DNA of 35,000 bases. It comes from Prorocentrum cordatum. Its lineage: Eukaryota > Sar > Dinophyceae > Prorocentrales > Prorocentraceae. The notes below the pieces were generated by a model. That model searched no databases, was not told the origin of the DNA, and saw nothing but the letters and a program-made list of their open reading frames with translations. This document shows positions 19,440-28,993 of this stretch, piece after piece. The position numbers were made by a program, and so were the translations under genes. The stretch's first letter is position 1. Each line of letters opens with the position of its first letter. The DNA is taken from NCBI GenBank assembly GCA_963575745.1, contig CAUYUJ010015287.1, forward strand, positions 1 through 35,000, read 5' to 3'.

Positions 19440-19870
19440 GCCACATTTTCATCATTTTCGAGCGAAAGCCCTTGACAAAACGATGTGATCCAGATCCGGT
19501 TGTTTTGTTACGGCCCGCTTTCCCTTGCAAAAAATAAGCTAAAGTGGACATTTCTTGTTCTAACATAACCAAACTTCAAGAATCCCTTGCAAAAAATAAG
19601 GTAAAGTGGACATTCGCGCGCGCAAGACGAAATCCTTCCAAAACCTTAGTTTTCGTAGCGATTTTAACATAAAAACATCAAAAAACCAATGGTTTTTCAA
19701 CAAAAAATGTCAAAATTTCATCCCGCGCGCTCTTGCGGATTCGTAGGAAACCCAACACTTTTTAAACATTTCTGTCAAACGGGCTTTTGCGAGCAACTTT
19801 TTCGAACTTCTGCAACAACGGTTGCGCACCTGCCAGGGCCATCATCCCTGTCAAATAATACCATGCGGGA
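19440..19870. other. AT-rich unique block with a 32-bp direct repeat
   Basis: Much lower GC than its surroundings. TCCCTTGCAAAAAATAAG and the following TAAAGTGGACATT occur twice, at 19521-19552 and 19573-19604, differing at one base (C/G), with a 52-bp period. No gene was recognised. Confidence 0.7.
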
Positions 19871-20045
19871 CACATTCGTTTTTTCTTCGCGCGCGCACGC
19901 CGTCGTCGTCGGCCGCGGGGCCCTGAATAGTAGCCACGGTCGTCCGCATGCCACGAAGTGAAGTGTCCGAACGTCATAGGGCGGGAAGCTGGGTGTGGGT
20001 GGTGGCGAAGAGTCGTTTGGAAATTTGGTAGAGCTTGAACCGGCC

Positions 20046-20062
20046 CCCCCACAAAGTGGGGG
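20046..20062. repeat. Small GC hairpin
   Basis: CCCCCAC-AAA-GTGGGGG. It lacks a T-run, so it is not called a terminator. Confidence 0.6.
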
Positions 20063-20184
20063 TATTGCCCGCCTCCTATGAAAACCCTGGCACTGGTGAG
20101 AACGGAGTGTCCCCACGTGCTAGTAATTGTTGTTGTTGTTGTTGATACAGGCGGGGCAAGCCCCCCCGGGGGGGGAGGGGGGGA

Positions 20185-20216
20185 GGGGGGGGGGAACAAC
20201 ACAACACAACACAACG
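20185..20216 (+). repeat. Left arm of the 32-bp inverted repeat bounding the satellite locus
   Basis: Ten G followed by 22 nt of AACAACACAACAC...AACG. Its exact reverse complement is at 25363-25394. Outside both arms lie G/C-rich runs and a TACAGGC word, at 20147 on the left and complementary near 25490 on the right, so a looser repeat may extend outward. Confidence 0.9.
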
Positions 20217-20396
20217 CACCCCTACAGGAGGATCCTGTGGGATCCGTACAGGGTTCCATAGGATTCCCACACGACCCTTACAGGGTTCCATAGGACGCCC
20301 ATAAAACCCCTACAGAGTTCCATCGGACTCCCATTCGACCCCCACAGGGTTCCATCGGAGTCCCATAGAAACCCTACAGGGTTCCATCGGACTATT
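20217..20396 (-). repeat. Short array of the 32-bp satellite, inverted orientation
   Basis: Five to six diverged units of CCCCTACAGGGTTCCATCGG plus ACTCCCATTCGA-like sequence with a 32-bp period. The complement resembles the GGATCC satellite at 22971-25265, so the two arrays face each other. Confidence 0.75.
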
Positions 20397-22075
20397 TCGG
20401 CGCACCCCTCACGCGGCTCGTGGCCCTACAGGGGGCGCAGCCGAAGGCTTCGGGACCATTTCGGCGCACCCCTCACACGGTTCGTGGCCCTACAAGGTGC
20501 GCAGCCGAAGGCTTTCGCGGCCCCACATGTGGCGCACCCGAAGGCTTCGGGCCCATTTCGGCGCACCCCTCACACGGTTCGTGGCCCCACAGGGGGCGCA
20601 GCCGAAGGTTTCGGGCCCATTTCGGCGCACCCCTCACACGGTTCGTGGCCCCACACGGGCGCAGCCGAAGGCTTCGGGACCCTTTCGGCGCACCCCTCAC
20701 ACGGTTCGTGGCCCCACAGGGACCGCACCCGAAGGCTTCGGGCCCATTTCGGCGCACCCCTCACACGGTTCGTGGCCCCACAGGGGGCGCAGCCGAAGGT
20801 TTTCGCGGCCCCACACCGGGCGCACCCGAAGGCTTCGGGTCCATTTCGGCGCACCCTTCACACGGTGCGTGGCCCCACATGTGGGCGCAACCGAAGGTTT
20901 CGGGCCCATTTCGGAGCGCCCCTCACACGGTTCGTGGCCCCACATGGGGCGCACCCGAAGGTTTCGGGCCCATTTCGGTGCACCCCTCACACGGCGCGTG
21001 GCCCCACAGGGGGCGCAGCCGAAGGCTTCGGGACCATTTCGGCGCACCTCTCACACGGTTCGTGGCCCTACAAGGTGCGCAGCCGAAAGCTTTCGCGGCC
21101 CCACATCGGGCGCACCCGAAGGCTTCGGGCCCATTTCGGCGCACCCCTCATACGGTTCGTGGCCCCACACGGGGCGCAGCCGAAGGTTTCGGGTCCATTT
21201 CGGCGCACCCCTCACACGGTTCGTGGCCCCACATGGGGTGCACCCGAAGGCTTCGGGTCCATTTCGGCGCACCCCTCACACGGTTCGTGGCCCCACAGGG
21301 GGCGCAGCCGAAGGCTTCGGGTCCATTTCGGCGCACCACTCACACGGTTCGTGGCCCTACAAGGGGCGCAACCGAAGGCTTTCGCGGCCCCACATGGGGC
21401 GCACCCGAAGGCTTCGGGTCCATGTCGGCGCACCCCTCACACGGCCCGTGGCCCCACAGGGGGCGCAGCCGAAGGCTTCGGGGCCATTTTCGGCGCACCC
21501 CTCACACGGTTCGGTGCAACACACGGGGCGCAGCCGAAGACTTCGGATCAATTTCGGGACACCCCTCACACGGTTCGTGGCCCCACAGGGGGCGCAGCAG
21601 GCTTCGGGTCCATTTCGGCGCGCCCTTCAAACGGTTCGTGGCCCCACAGGGGGCGCAGCCGAAGGCTTTCGCGGCCCCACATAGGGGCGCACCCGAAGGC
21701 TTCGGGGCCATTTCGGCGTACCCCTCACACGGTTCGTGGCCCCACTTTGGGCGCAACCGAAGGCATCGGGTCCATGTCGGCGCACCCTTCACACGGTTCG
21801 TCGCTCCACACGGAGCGCAACCGAAGGCTTCGGGCCCATTTCGGCACACCCCTCGCACGGTTCGTGCCCCCCTGGGCGCAACCGAAGGCATCGGGTCCAT
21901 TTCGGCGCACCCCTCGCACGGTTCGTGGCCCCACACGGAGCGCAATTGAAGGCTTCGGGACCATTTCGGTGCACCCCTCACACGGTTCGTGGGCACCCAG
22001 GGGGCGCAACCGAAGGCTTCGGGCCCATTTCGGCACACCCCTCACACGGTTCGTGGCCCCACACGGGCCCCCCCT
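20397..22075 (+). repeat. 64-bp minisatellite array with a 289-bp higher-order repeat
   Basis: About 25 units carry CATTTCGGCGCACCCCTCAC, ACGGTTCGTGGCCCCACA, GGGCGCAGCCG and AAGGCTTCGGG. Longer units include an extra TTTCGCGGCCCCACAT... segment starting at 20513, 20801, 21091, 21380 and 21667, that is every 287-290 bp. Each unit has the short palindrome CCGAAGGCTTCGG. The array has no stops in several frames, so open frames up to about 600 codons across it are artefacts. Confidence 0.95.
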
Positions 22076-22283
22076 CGACGACGACGACGACGATGATGGT
22101 GATGATGATGATGATGAGGATGATGGTGATGTTGATGTTGATGATGATGATGATGACGACGACGATGATGATGACGGTGACGATGACGATGGCGATGGCG
22201 ATGTTGATGATGATTATGATCGTGTTGACAATGATGATGTTGACGGGCACGACGATGATGAAAATGATGATGATGATGGTGGC
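22076..22283. repeat. GAC/GAT trinucleotide array
   Basis: (GAC)n passing into (GAT)n with GGT, GTT and GGC variants. 22284-22546 holds a degenerate G-rich minisatellite (TTTTGGGGCCGTCTTGGGCC-like) resembling 10905-11170. Confidence 0.95.
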
Positions 22284-22546
22284 CGATGGGGATGAGGAAG
22301 GACGCCCTGGCGGTTTTCTGTGGCTGTTTTCGAAGGGTATTGGAGGTCATCTTGGGTCCTTCCAGAGGCCTTGTTGGACCCGTTTGGGGTTCTTTTGGGG
22401 CCGTCTTGGGCCAGGTTGGGGCTCTGTTGGGGCCGTCCTGGGCCGTCCATGGGGCCTGATGGGCCGTGCGGAGGACACCCTTGGACTCCGCTGTCCTTGT
22501 TGGGAGTTTCCGACAGGTGTCGTCGACATTCGTTTTGGTCTTCAGC

Positions 22547-22650
22547 AGAAGGAGGAGGAGGAGGAGGAGGAGGAGGAGGAGGAGGAGGAGGAGGAGGAGG
22601 AGGGGGGGGAGGAGGGAGAGGAGGAGGAGGAGGAGGAGGATGCACGTGGA
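22547..22650. repeat. GGA array
   Basis: (GGA)n polypurine tract on the + strand. Confidence 0.95.
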
Positions 22651-22799
22651 AGAGGAGGAACGTGGGATGAGTAGGACAGACCAGGGGGGAGGGGGAGGAC
22701 GAGGAATGATACCGAATGTGGAAGACTGGGGTGGAGCAGTCGATCATCGCCGCTGACGTGGTCTGTCGCGCGTGCGCCGCCCCCTGGGGCCACGGGGGG

Positions 22800-22970
22800 T
22801 GGGGGCGAGGAGGAGCAGGACGAGGAAGAGGATAACGAAAACAAGGCTGATGATGACGATTATGCTGATGATGAGGAGGGTGAGGATAAGGAAGAAGAGG
22901 AGTTGCATGATTATGAGGATTTGGGCGGACGAGGAGCCGATGAGGATGATGAGGACCATGATGATCCCCA
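22800..22970. repeat. Degenerate GAN (GAG/GAT/GAA) tract
   Basis: One frame is an uninterrupted acidic Glu/Asp stretch that runs into the 32-bp satellite and stops there. It has no start context or conserved residues and is treated as a decayed microsatellite, not a gene. Confidence 0.7.
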
Positions 22971-25265
22971 CAGGGATCCTCTAGGGTCCCTGTAGGGATC
23001 CATAGTGATCCTCTAGGGCCCCTGTGGGGATCTAGAGGGATCCCATAGGGCCCCTCTATTTACAAAAAACTATCCCATAGGGTCCCTGTAGAGGTCTAGA
23101 GGCATCCTATTGGGTCCCTGTAAAGATCCAGAGGGATCCCTATAGGGTCCTTATAGGGACCTACAGCGATCCCATAATGTCCCTGAAGGGGCCCACAGGG
23201 ATCACATAGGGTCCTTGTAGGGATTTAGAGAGACCCCATGTAGACCTTGTAGGGAGCCCCAGGGATCCCATAGGGTCCTTATAGGGATCTACAGCGATCA
23301 CACAAGATCTCTGTAGGGATCCAGAGATCCCACAGGGTCCCTGTATGGGCCCACAGGGATCCCACATGGTCTCTGTAGGGATCCACACGGATCCCACAGG
23401 GTCCCTGTAGGGGTCGACAGGGATCCTATACGGTCCGCGTACGGACCCACAGGGATCCCATAGGGTCCTTGTGGGGTTCCACAGGGATCCTATCCATAGG
23501 GATGCTCCAGGATCCCTATAGGAATCCATAGGGATCCTCTAGGCCCGTTGTGGGGACCCATAGGCATCCTATAGGGCCCCTGTAGGGATCGATAGGGATC
23601 CTCTCGTATCCCTGCAGGGATCCATGGGGATCCTCTAGGATGCAGGGATCCATAAGGATCCTCTCGTATCCCTGTAAGGATCCATAGGGATCCTCTGGGA
23701 TCCTTGTAGGGGTCCATAGGGATCCTCTAGGATCCCTGTAGGGGTCCACAGGGATCCTCTAGGATGCTTGTAGGGATCCATTGGGATTCTCCGTCGGATC
23801 CCTGTCGGGGTCCACAGGGATCCTCCAGGATGCTTGTAGGGATCCACAGGGATCCTCTAGGATCCCTGTAGGGATCCATAGGGATCCCCTTGGATCCCTG
23901 TAGGGATCCATTGGGATCTTCCAGGATCCCTGTAGGGGTCCACAGGGATCCTCCAGGATCCCAATAGGGATCCATTGGGATCCTCCAGGATCCCTGTAGG
24001 GATCCATACAGATCCTCCAGGATTCTTGAAGGGATCCATACACAGATCCTCTAGGATTCTTGAAGGGATCCATACACAGATCCTCTAGGATTCTTGTAGG
24101 GATCCATACAGATCCTCTAGGATGCTTGTAGGGATCCACAGGGATCCTGCAGGATGCTTGTAGGGATCCACAGGGATCCCCAGGATGCTTGTAGGGAGCC
24201 ACAGGGATCCTCTAGGATGCTTGTAGGGATCCACAGGGATCTGCTAGGATGCTTGTAGGGATCCACAGGGATCCTCTAGGACGCTTGTAGGGATCCACAG
24301 GGATCCTCCAGGATGCTTGTAGGGATCCACAGGGATCCTCTAGGATGCTTGTAGGGATCCAAAGGGATCCTCTAGGATGCTTGTAGGGATCCACAGGGAT
24401 CCTCTAGGATGCTTGTAGGGATCCACAGGGATCCTTTAGGATGCTTGTAGGGATCCACAGGGATCCTCTCAGATCCCTGTAGGGTCCTTGTAGGGATCCA
24501 TCGGGATTCTATAGGGTCCCTGTAGGGATCCACAGGGATTCTAGAGGGTCCCTGCAGGGATCCACAGGGAGTCTAGAGGGTCCCTGTAGGGATCCACAGG
24601 GAGGCTAATAGAGTCCCTGGAGGGATCCACAGGGATTCTACAGAGTCCCTGGCGGGAACCACAAGGATTCGATAGAGTCCCTGGAGGGATCCACAGGGAT
24701 TCTATAGAGTCCCTGGAGGGATCCACAGGGAGTCTATAGAGTCCCTGGAGGGATCCACAGGGAGTCTATAGAGTCCCTGGAGGGATCCACAGGGATTCTA
24801 TAGAGTCCCTGGAGGGATCCACAGGGAGTCTATAGAGTCCCTGGAGGGATCCACAGGGATTCTATAGAGTCCCTGGAGGGAGTCTATAGAGTCCCTGGAG
24901 GGATCCACAGGGATTCTATAGAGTCCCTGGAGGGATCCACAGGGATTCTATAGAGTCCCTGGAGGGATCCACAGGGATTCTATAGAGTCCCTGGAGGGAT
25001 CCACAGGGATTCTATAGAGTCCCTGGAGGGATCCACAGGGATTCTATAGAGTCCCTGGAGGGATCCACAGGGATTCTATAGAGTCCCTGGAGGGATCCCC
25101 TGGAGGGATCCACAGGGATTCTATAGAGGAGGGATCCACAGGGATTCTATAGAGTCCCTCCACAGGGATTCTATAGAGTCCCTGGAGGGATCCACAGGGA
25201 TTCTATAGAGTCCCTGGAGGGATCCACAGGGATTCTATAGAGTCCCTGGAGGGATCCAAAGACTC
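22971..25265 (+). repeat. 32-bp GGATCC satellite array with near-palindromic monomers
   Basis: About 70 units. In the left part (to about 24480) the unit is GGATCCACAGGGATCCTCTA plus GGATGCTTGTAG with many variants. In the right part (about 24600-25260) it is the more uniform GGATCCACAGGGATTCTATA plus GAGTCCCTGGAG. Both are 32 bp. Within each unit CAGGGATCC pairs with GGATCCCTG, or CAGGGA.TCTA with TAGA.TCCCTG. 32 is not a multiple of three and most units lack stops, so a minus-strand peptide cycling DPYRDPRGSLW is open but not credible as a protein. Confidence 0.97.
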
Positions 25266-25362
25266 CTAGAGGGTCCCGAACGGATTCCGATGGGAATCCG
25301 TAGGGGGCTTGTAGGATTCATACAGAATGCATACAGAATTCATACAGAACTCATACAGAATT

Positions 25363-25394
25363 CGTTGTGTTGTGTTGTGTTGTTCCCCCCCCCC
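25363..25394 (-). repeat. Right arm of the 32-bp inverted repeat
   Basis: CGTTGTGTTG... followed by a run of 13 C; exact reverse complement of 20185-20216 over 32 bp. Inside it, 25320-25362 holds CATACAGAATT tandem words. Confidence 0.9.
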
Positions 25395-25493
25395 CCCTCC
25401 GACTCACCGGGGGGGCGGGACCGGCCTCTTCCACTGTGGCGGACGCGGGAAGTCAAGCCCCGGTCCCCGGGGGGACCATGCCGGCCTGTACCT

Positions 25494-25590
25494 TGTTGTT
25501 GTGTTGTTGGTGCTGTTGTTGGTGCTGGTGCTGGTGTTGTTGCTGTTGATAGTGTTGCTGTTGATGATGTTGTTGTTCTTGCCGTTGAAC
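25494..25590. repeat. GTT/GCT array
   Basis: GTT-based array with GGT, GCT and GAT variants, at the left border of element F copy 2. Confidence 0.95.
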
Positions 25591-26050
25591 TCACTACTGA
25601 AGAATAGCTGTTGTTGATCCCCCTGGTGACCATGGTGTTTTTTCAATTGAAGTGCTTCCTCCGGGGCTCGCACCCTTTTTTCTTCATCCGGGGAATTTAT
25701 TGTGTTCAAACTCAATTGTTGGCTTCCGGATTACAGCAACAACGGCTCCCGCTTGAATCTTTCCAACAGTAGCCAGGACCCCCGATCCCGCCTGAGACTT
25801 CAGCGCATTGTACGCAGGAATCGCGATCTTGATCGGGACTTATTTGCACTTTATTAAGGGATCGCTCTCTCGGCGCTCTGGAGTCGCGCTCTCGCTCGAG
25901 ACTTGTTTGCAGTGTATTGACGAATCGCGCTCTTGCGTTGGAATCCTATGCAATTTACTCAAGCGCCGCGCTCCCGACATGCAGGCACCCAGGAGTCGCG
26001 CTCACGCTTAGGACTCCCTCACAGCCTTATTAGGAATCGGGGTCTCGCTG
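25590..26050 (+). repeat. Dispersed element F, copy 2, left and middle part
   Basis: CTCACTACTGAAGAATAG, TTTTTTCAATTGAAGTGC, GGCTCGCACCC, CATCCGGGG and TTACAGCAACAACGGCTCC occur in the F order. They are followed by the internal GAATCGCGCTCT/GACTTATTTGCA minisatellite. The right end is displaced to 26695-26815 by the array at 26050-26530. Confidence 0.75.
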
Positions 26051-26068
26051 CCCTTCGTGGCCCCGTTG

Positions 26069-26109
<41 letters not shown>

Positions 26110-26530
26110 CTTCGTGGCCCCCGCTTGTTCGCGCCCGTCGTGACCCCACATGCATGCGCTTCGTGGCCCCGCTGTCGCCCTTCGTGACCCCCTCGCTGCC
26201 ATTCGTGGCCGCGTTGCTACTCTCACTGGCCCCGTCCTTGCCCTCTGCGGCCCAATCTATGTATGCCTTCGTGGCCCCCGCTCGTTCGCGCCCGTCGTGG
26301 CCCCATATGCATGCCTTTCGTGGCCCCGCTGTCGCTTTTTGTTGCCCCCTCGCTGCCCTTCGTGGCCCCGTTGCTACCCTGAGTGGCCCCGTCGTTGCCC
26401 TCTGTGGCCACACAATATCTGCCCTTCGTGGGCCCCGCTCGTTCGCGCCCTTCGTGGCCCCATACGCATGCCCTTCGTGGCCTCGCTGTCGCCCTTTGTG
26501 GCCCCCTCGCTGCCCTTCGTGGCCCCGCTA
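26050..26530 (+). repeat. TTCGTGGCCCC minisatellite with ~157-bp higher-order repeat and AT tract
   Basis: ~20-bp units (TTCGTGGCCCCGCTGTCGCC). Longer periods start with CGCT(T/C)GTTCGCGCCC at 26122, 26280 and 26436 and include CATATGCATGCCCTTCGTGG. An (AT)n of about 37 nt lies at 26070-26106. A short (CGT)n follows at 26560-26580. Confidence 0.9.
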
Positions 26531-26694
26531 TCGCTCTTGTTCTCGCTGTCGCTTTCGTTCGTCGTCGTCGTCGTCGTCGCCGCCGTCGGTGCCTTGTCCG
26601 TCCCTTTTGGGGCCGGGTTGCCGCCGATCGGCGCTGCCGCTGGCCAGTTCGACGGTCCGCGGCCGCCCCGCCGCTTTCCGGGGCCCGGCCTGCA

Positions 26695-26815
26695 AGGGAT
26701 AAAGGTACACGCCAAAAAAAGGTACGATCGAAGACGGAAATGGCGGGTTTCGAGGGCTCGTGGAATACACGTTGACGGACACTCGGACAGATAAGAGCGA
26801 ACAGTCTTGAAATGA
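26695..26815 (+). repeat. Element F right end, copy 2
   Basis: AAAGGTACACGCC, then GGTACGATCGAAGACGG (26721) and GGCGGGTTTCGAGGG match the right end of copies 1 and 3. A GTT array follows directly. Confidence 0.75.
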
Positions 26816-26947
26816 GTATTGTTGTTGCTGTTGCTGTTGCTTTTGCGGTTGTTGTTGTTGTTGTTGTTGTTGCTGTTGCTGTTGCTGTTGTTGTTGTTGT
26901 TGCTGGTGGTTTTGCTCTTGTTGATGTTGTTGGTGTTGGTGTTTTTG

Positions 26948-26980
<33 letters not shown>

Positions 26981-27030
26981 TTGTTATTGTTGTTGTTGGT
27001 GTTGGTGTTGGTGTTGGGCTTGTTGTTGTT
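26816..27030. repeat. GTT/GCT/GGT array
   Basis: GTT-based array between element F copies 2 and 3. Confidence 0.95.
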
Positions 27031-27515
27031 GAGTTCTCATCACTGAAGAATGATTATCGTTGGTCCCCCCCTCCGGTGCACACTGATTTTTCAATTGGAG
27101 TGCCCGTCCCGGCGCTCGAGCCCTTTTTTTCATCCGGGACAGTCTTCCTCTTCAAGCTGTGTCCCTGCCCCCCCGTTCACAACAACGGCTCCCGCTGGAT
27201 ACTTCCTCGAAATTTACTCCGGCCCCCCGCTCCCGCTTGAGATTTTTGCACAATGTATATAAAAATTGCGTTCCCGCCTGACCTTTCATCGCAATTTGCT
27301 CAGGCGCCGCGCTCTTGCCATTCAGGAATCGCGCGTGTGCTGGGGACTTCCTCAAATTTACTTTGGATTCGCTCTCTGGCTGGCAACTTCCTGGCTAGAC
27401 ACGTAAAACTTCAGATGGAATCGATACCCACCAAACGTGGTATGATCGAAGAGGAAGAGGGCGGGTATCGAGGGTTCGGGAAATGGCCACTGAATGACAT
27501 TGAACTGTCTTAAAC
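27030..27515 (+). repeat. Dispersed element F, copy 3
   Basis: TCATCACTGAAGAATG, TTTTTCAATTGGAGTGC, CGCTCGAGCCC, CATCCGGGACAGTC and CACAACAACGGCTCC, then the internal minisatellite, ending with GGTATGATCGAAGAGG (27439) and GGGCGGGTATCGAGGG. Confidence 0.75.
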
Positions 27516-27645
27516 TGATTGTTGTTGTTCTTGCTGCTGTTGCTGTTGCTGCTGTTGTTGTCGTTGTTGCTGTTGCTGTTGCTGCTGTTGTTGCTGTTGT
27601 TGTTGATGGGGTTGCTGTTGTTGGTGGTGGTGCTGTTGTTGGTGT

Positions 27646-27679
<34 letters not shown>

Positions 27680-27716
27680 CTGTGTGTGGGTGTGTGTGTG
27701 TGCCTGTGCGTGCTCA
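27516..27716. repeat. GTT/GCT array passing into GT
   Basis: (GTTGCT)n-rich array (27516-27680) then GTGTGTGGGTGTG. 27717-27985 is unique GC-rich sequence with no gene seen. Confidence 0.95.
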
Positions 27717-27989
27717 GGGTCGCCGTTCTCGAATCCAGCATCTGAAAGGCACCAGGTCGTGAGGTACCGCACAGTTGGTGCTCACCACGCCGCCGGCTGT
27801 GGGGATTTCCCCCCCGCTTCGAGGCTGGCGAGGGGCGCGCCCTCTCGGTGGCGAAAGGGGGGGAGCGTGCGATGTGGGAGCCTTGCCCGTCCGCCCCCCC
27901 AGCGTGCCCCTGGTAGGCTCCAGGGGCCCCAGAAGGAGCCGACAACTGACCGCATGCAGCTGCCAGTGCCGCAGCAGTGGGCATCGTCT

Positions 27990-28630
27990 TGGGTGGAGCT
28001 CCCTTTGGGGCCACGAAGCACTGTGCTGGGTCGTGGGAAACGCATGCGAGTGCAGCCACTGGGGCCTTCGGTGGGGCTCCCTATGGGGCCACGAAGCGCT
28101 GTGCTGGGCCAGGGAGACGGATGAGAGTGCAGTCATTGAGGCCTTCGATGGAGCTCTTTCTGGGGCAACGAAGCTCTGTGTTGTGTCGGGGGAGTCGCAT
28201 GCGGACACCGCCACTGGGGCCTTCGGTGGAGCTCCCTATGGGGGCCGTACTGGGTCGGGGGATACGCATGCGGACAGCGCAACTGGGGTTTTCGGTGGAG
28301 CTTCCAATGGGGCCACGAAACGGTGTACAGGGCGGGGGAGACGCATGCGAGTGCAGCCACTGGGGCCTTCGGCGGAGCTCCCTTTGTGGCCACGAAACGC
28401 TGCACTGGGCGGGGGACACGCGTGCGAGTGCAGCCACTGGGGCCTTCGGTGGAGTTCCCCATGGGGCCATGAAGCGCTGTCATGGGTGGGGGAGACGCAT
28501 ACTGATGAGGGCAGAGGCAAAACGGGGCAGGAGGGAGGAAGGAAAGGAGGGCGGGAAGAGAATGTGAGAGGATGCGCGGCGCAGTCTCTTCAAAACGAGG
28601 ACCCAGCACCACAGGACGGTTGGGAATTTG
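27990..28630 (+). repeat. Minisatellite superfamily array with tail, copy 2
   Basis: About seven ~78-bp units carry GGGGCCTTCGGTGGAGCTCC, CTATGGGGCCACGAAGCGCT and ACGCATGCGAGTGCAGCCA. The tail at 28570-28630 (GGCGCAGTCTC, ACGAGGACCCAGCACCACAG, GACGGTTGGGAA) matches the tail of the 10.2-kb array. Confidence 0.9.
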
Positions 28631-28759
28631 ATGATCCTGAGGCTTCTCGTTGTGTTCGGCCTTCTTGGCCCCTCCCAAGCCCAGGGGAAGCATCAGACTG
28701 TCCCCGGAAAAAGCCCCAGGGTGCACGACTCCGTGTCCCTCAGAACCGCGTTGGCTCCC

Positions 28760-28822
28760 ACGCACACACACACACAACAAAAAAAAAAACTCACGCGCAC
28801 ACACACACACACACACCAAGAG
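28760..28822. repeat. CA repeat with A-run
   Basis: (CA)n, an A9 run, (CA)n. No gene is nearby. Confidence 0.9.
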
Positions 28823-28879
28823 GAAAAGAAACACGATCCTCCCCCAGGTCCTCCACGCCCCCCCCGGTCAATGTCTTCG

Positions 28880-28960
28880 CTCGTCTGCCGGCGTCGGCGC
28901 CGTCAGCGTCGTCGTCGCCGTCGTCAGCGTCGTCGGCGTCGTCAGCATCGTCGTCGTCGA

Positions 28961-28992
<32 letters not shown>

Positions 28993-28993
28993 G
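28880..28993. repeat. CGT/CAG-rich trinucleotide array
   Basis: (CGT)n with GTCAGC and GGC variants. Confidence 0.95.

Noticed and set aside
20044-20064. Rho-independent terminator
   Set aside because: A GC hairpin exists but there is no T-run, and the DNA is eukaryotic.
20420-22295. Open frames of 509 and 603 codons
   Set aside because: They follow a 64-bp tandem array and run into a GAT microsatellite. All frames are open and no domain is present.
22801-22990. Acidic Asp/Glu-rich protein end
   Set aside because: The frame is a decayed GAN microsatellite that stops inside satellite DNA, with no start or conserved sequence.
20397-25265. CRISPR-like array
   Set aside because: The units are contiguous tandem repeats without unique spacers, in a eukaryotic context.
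27417-27480. RNA polymerase III box or tRNA-derived SINE in element F (GAGGGTTCGGG)
   Set aside because: The match to a B box is poor, no A box is found at the right distance, and the motif is not conserved in that form in the other copies.
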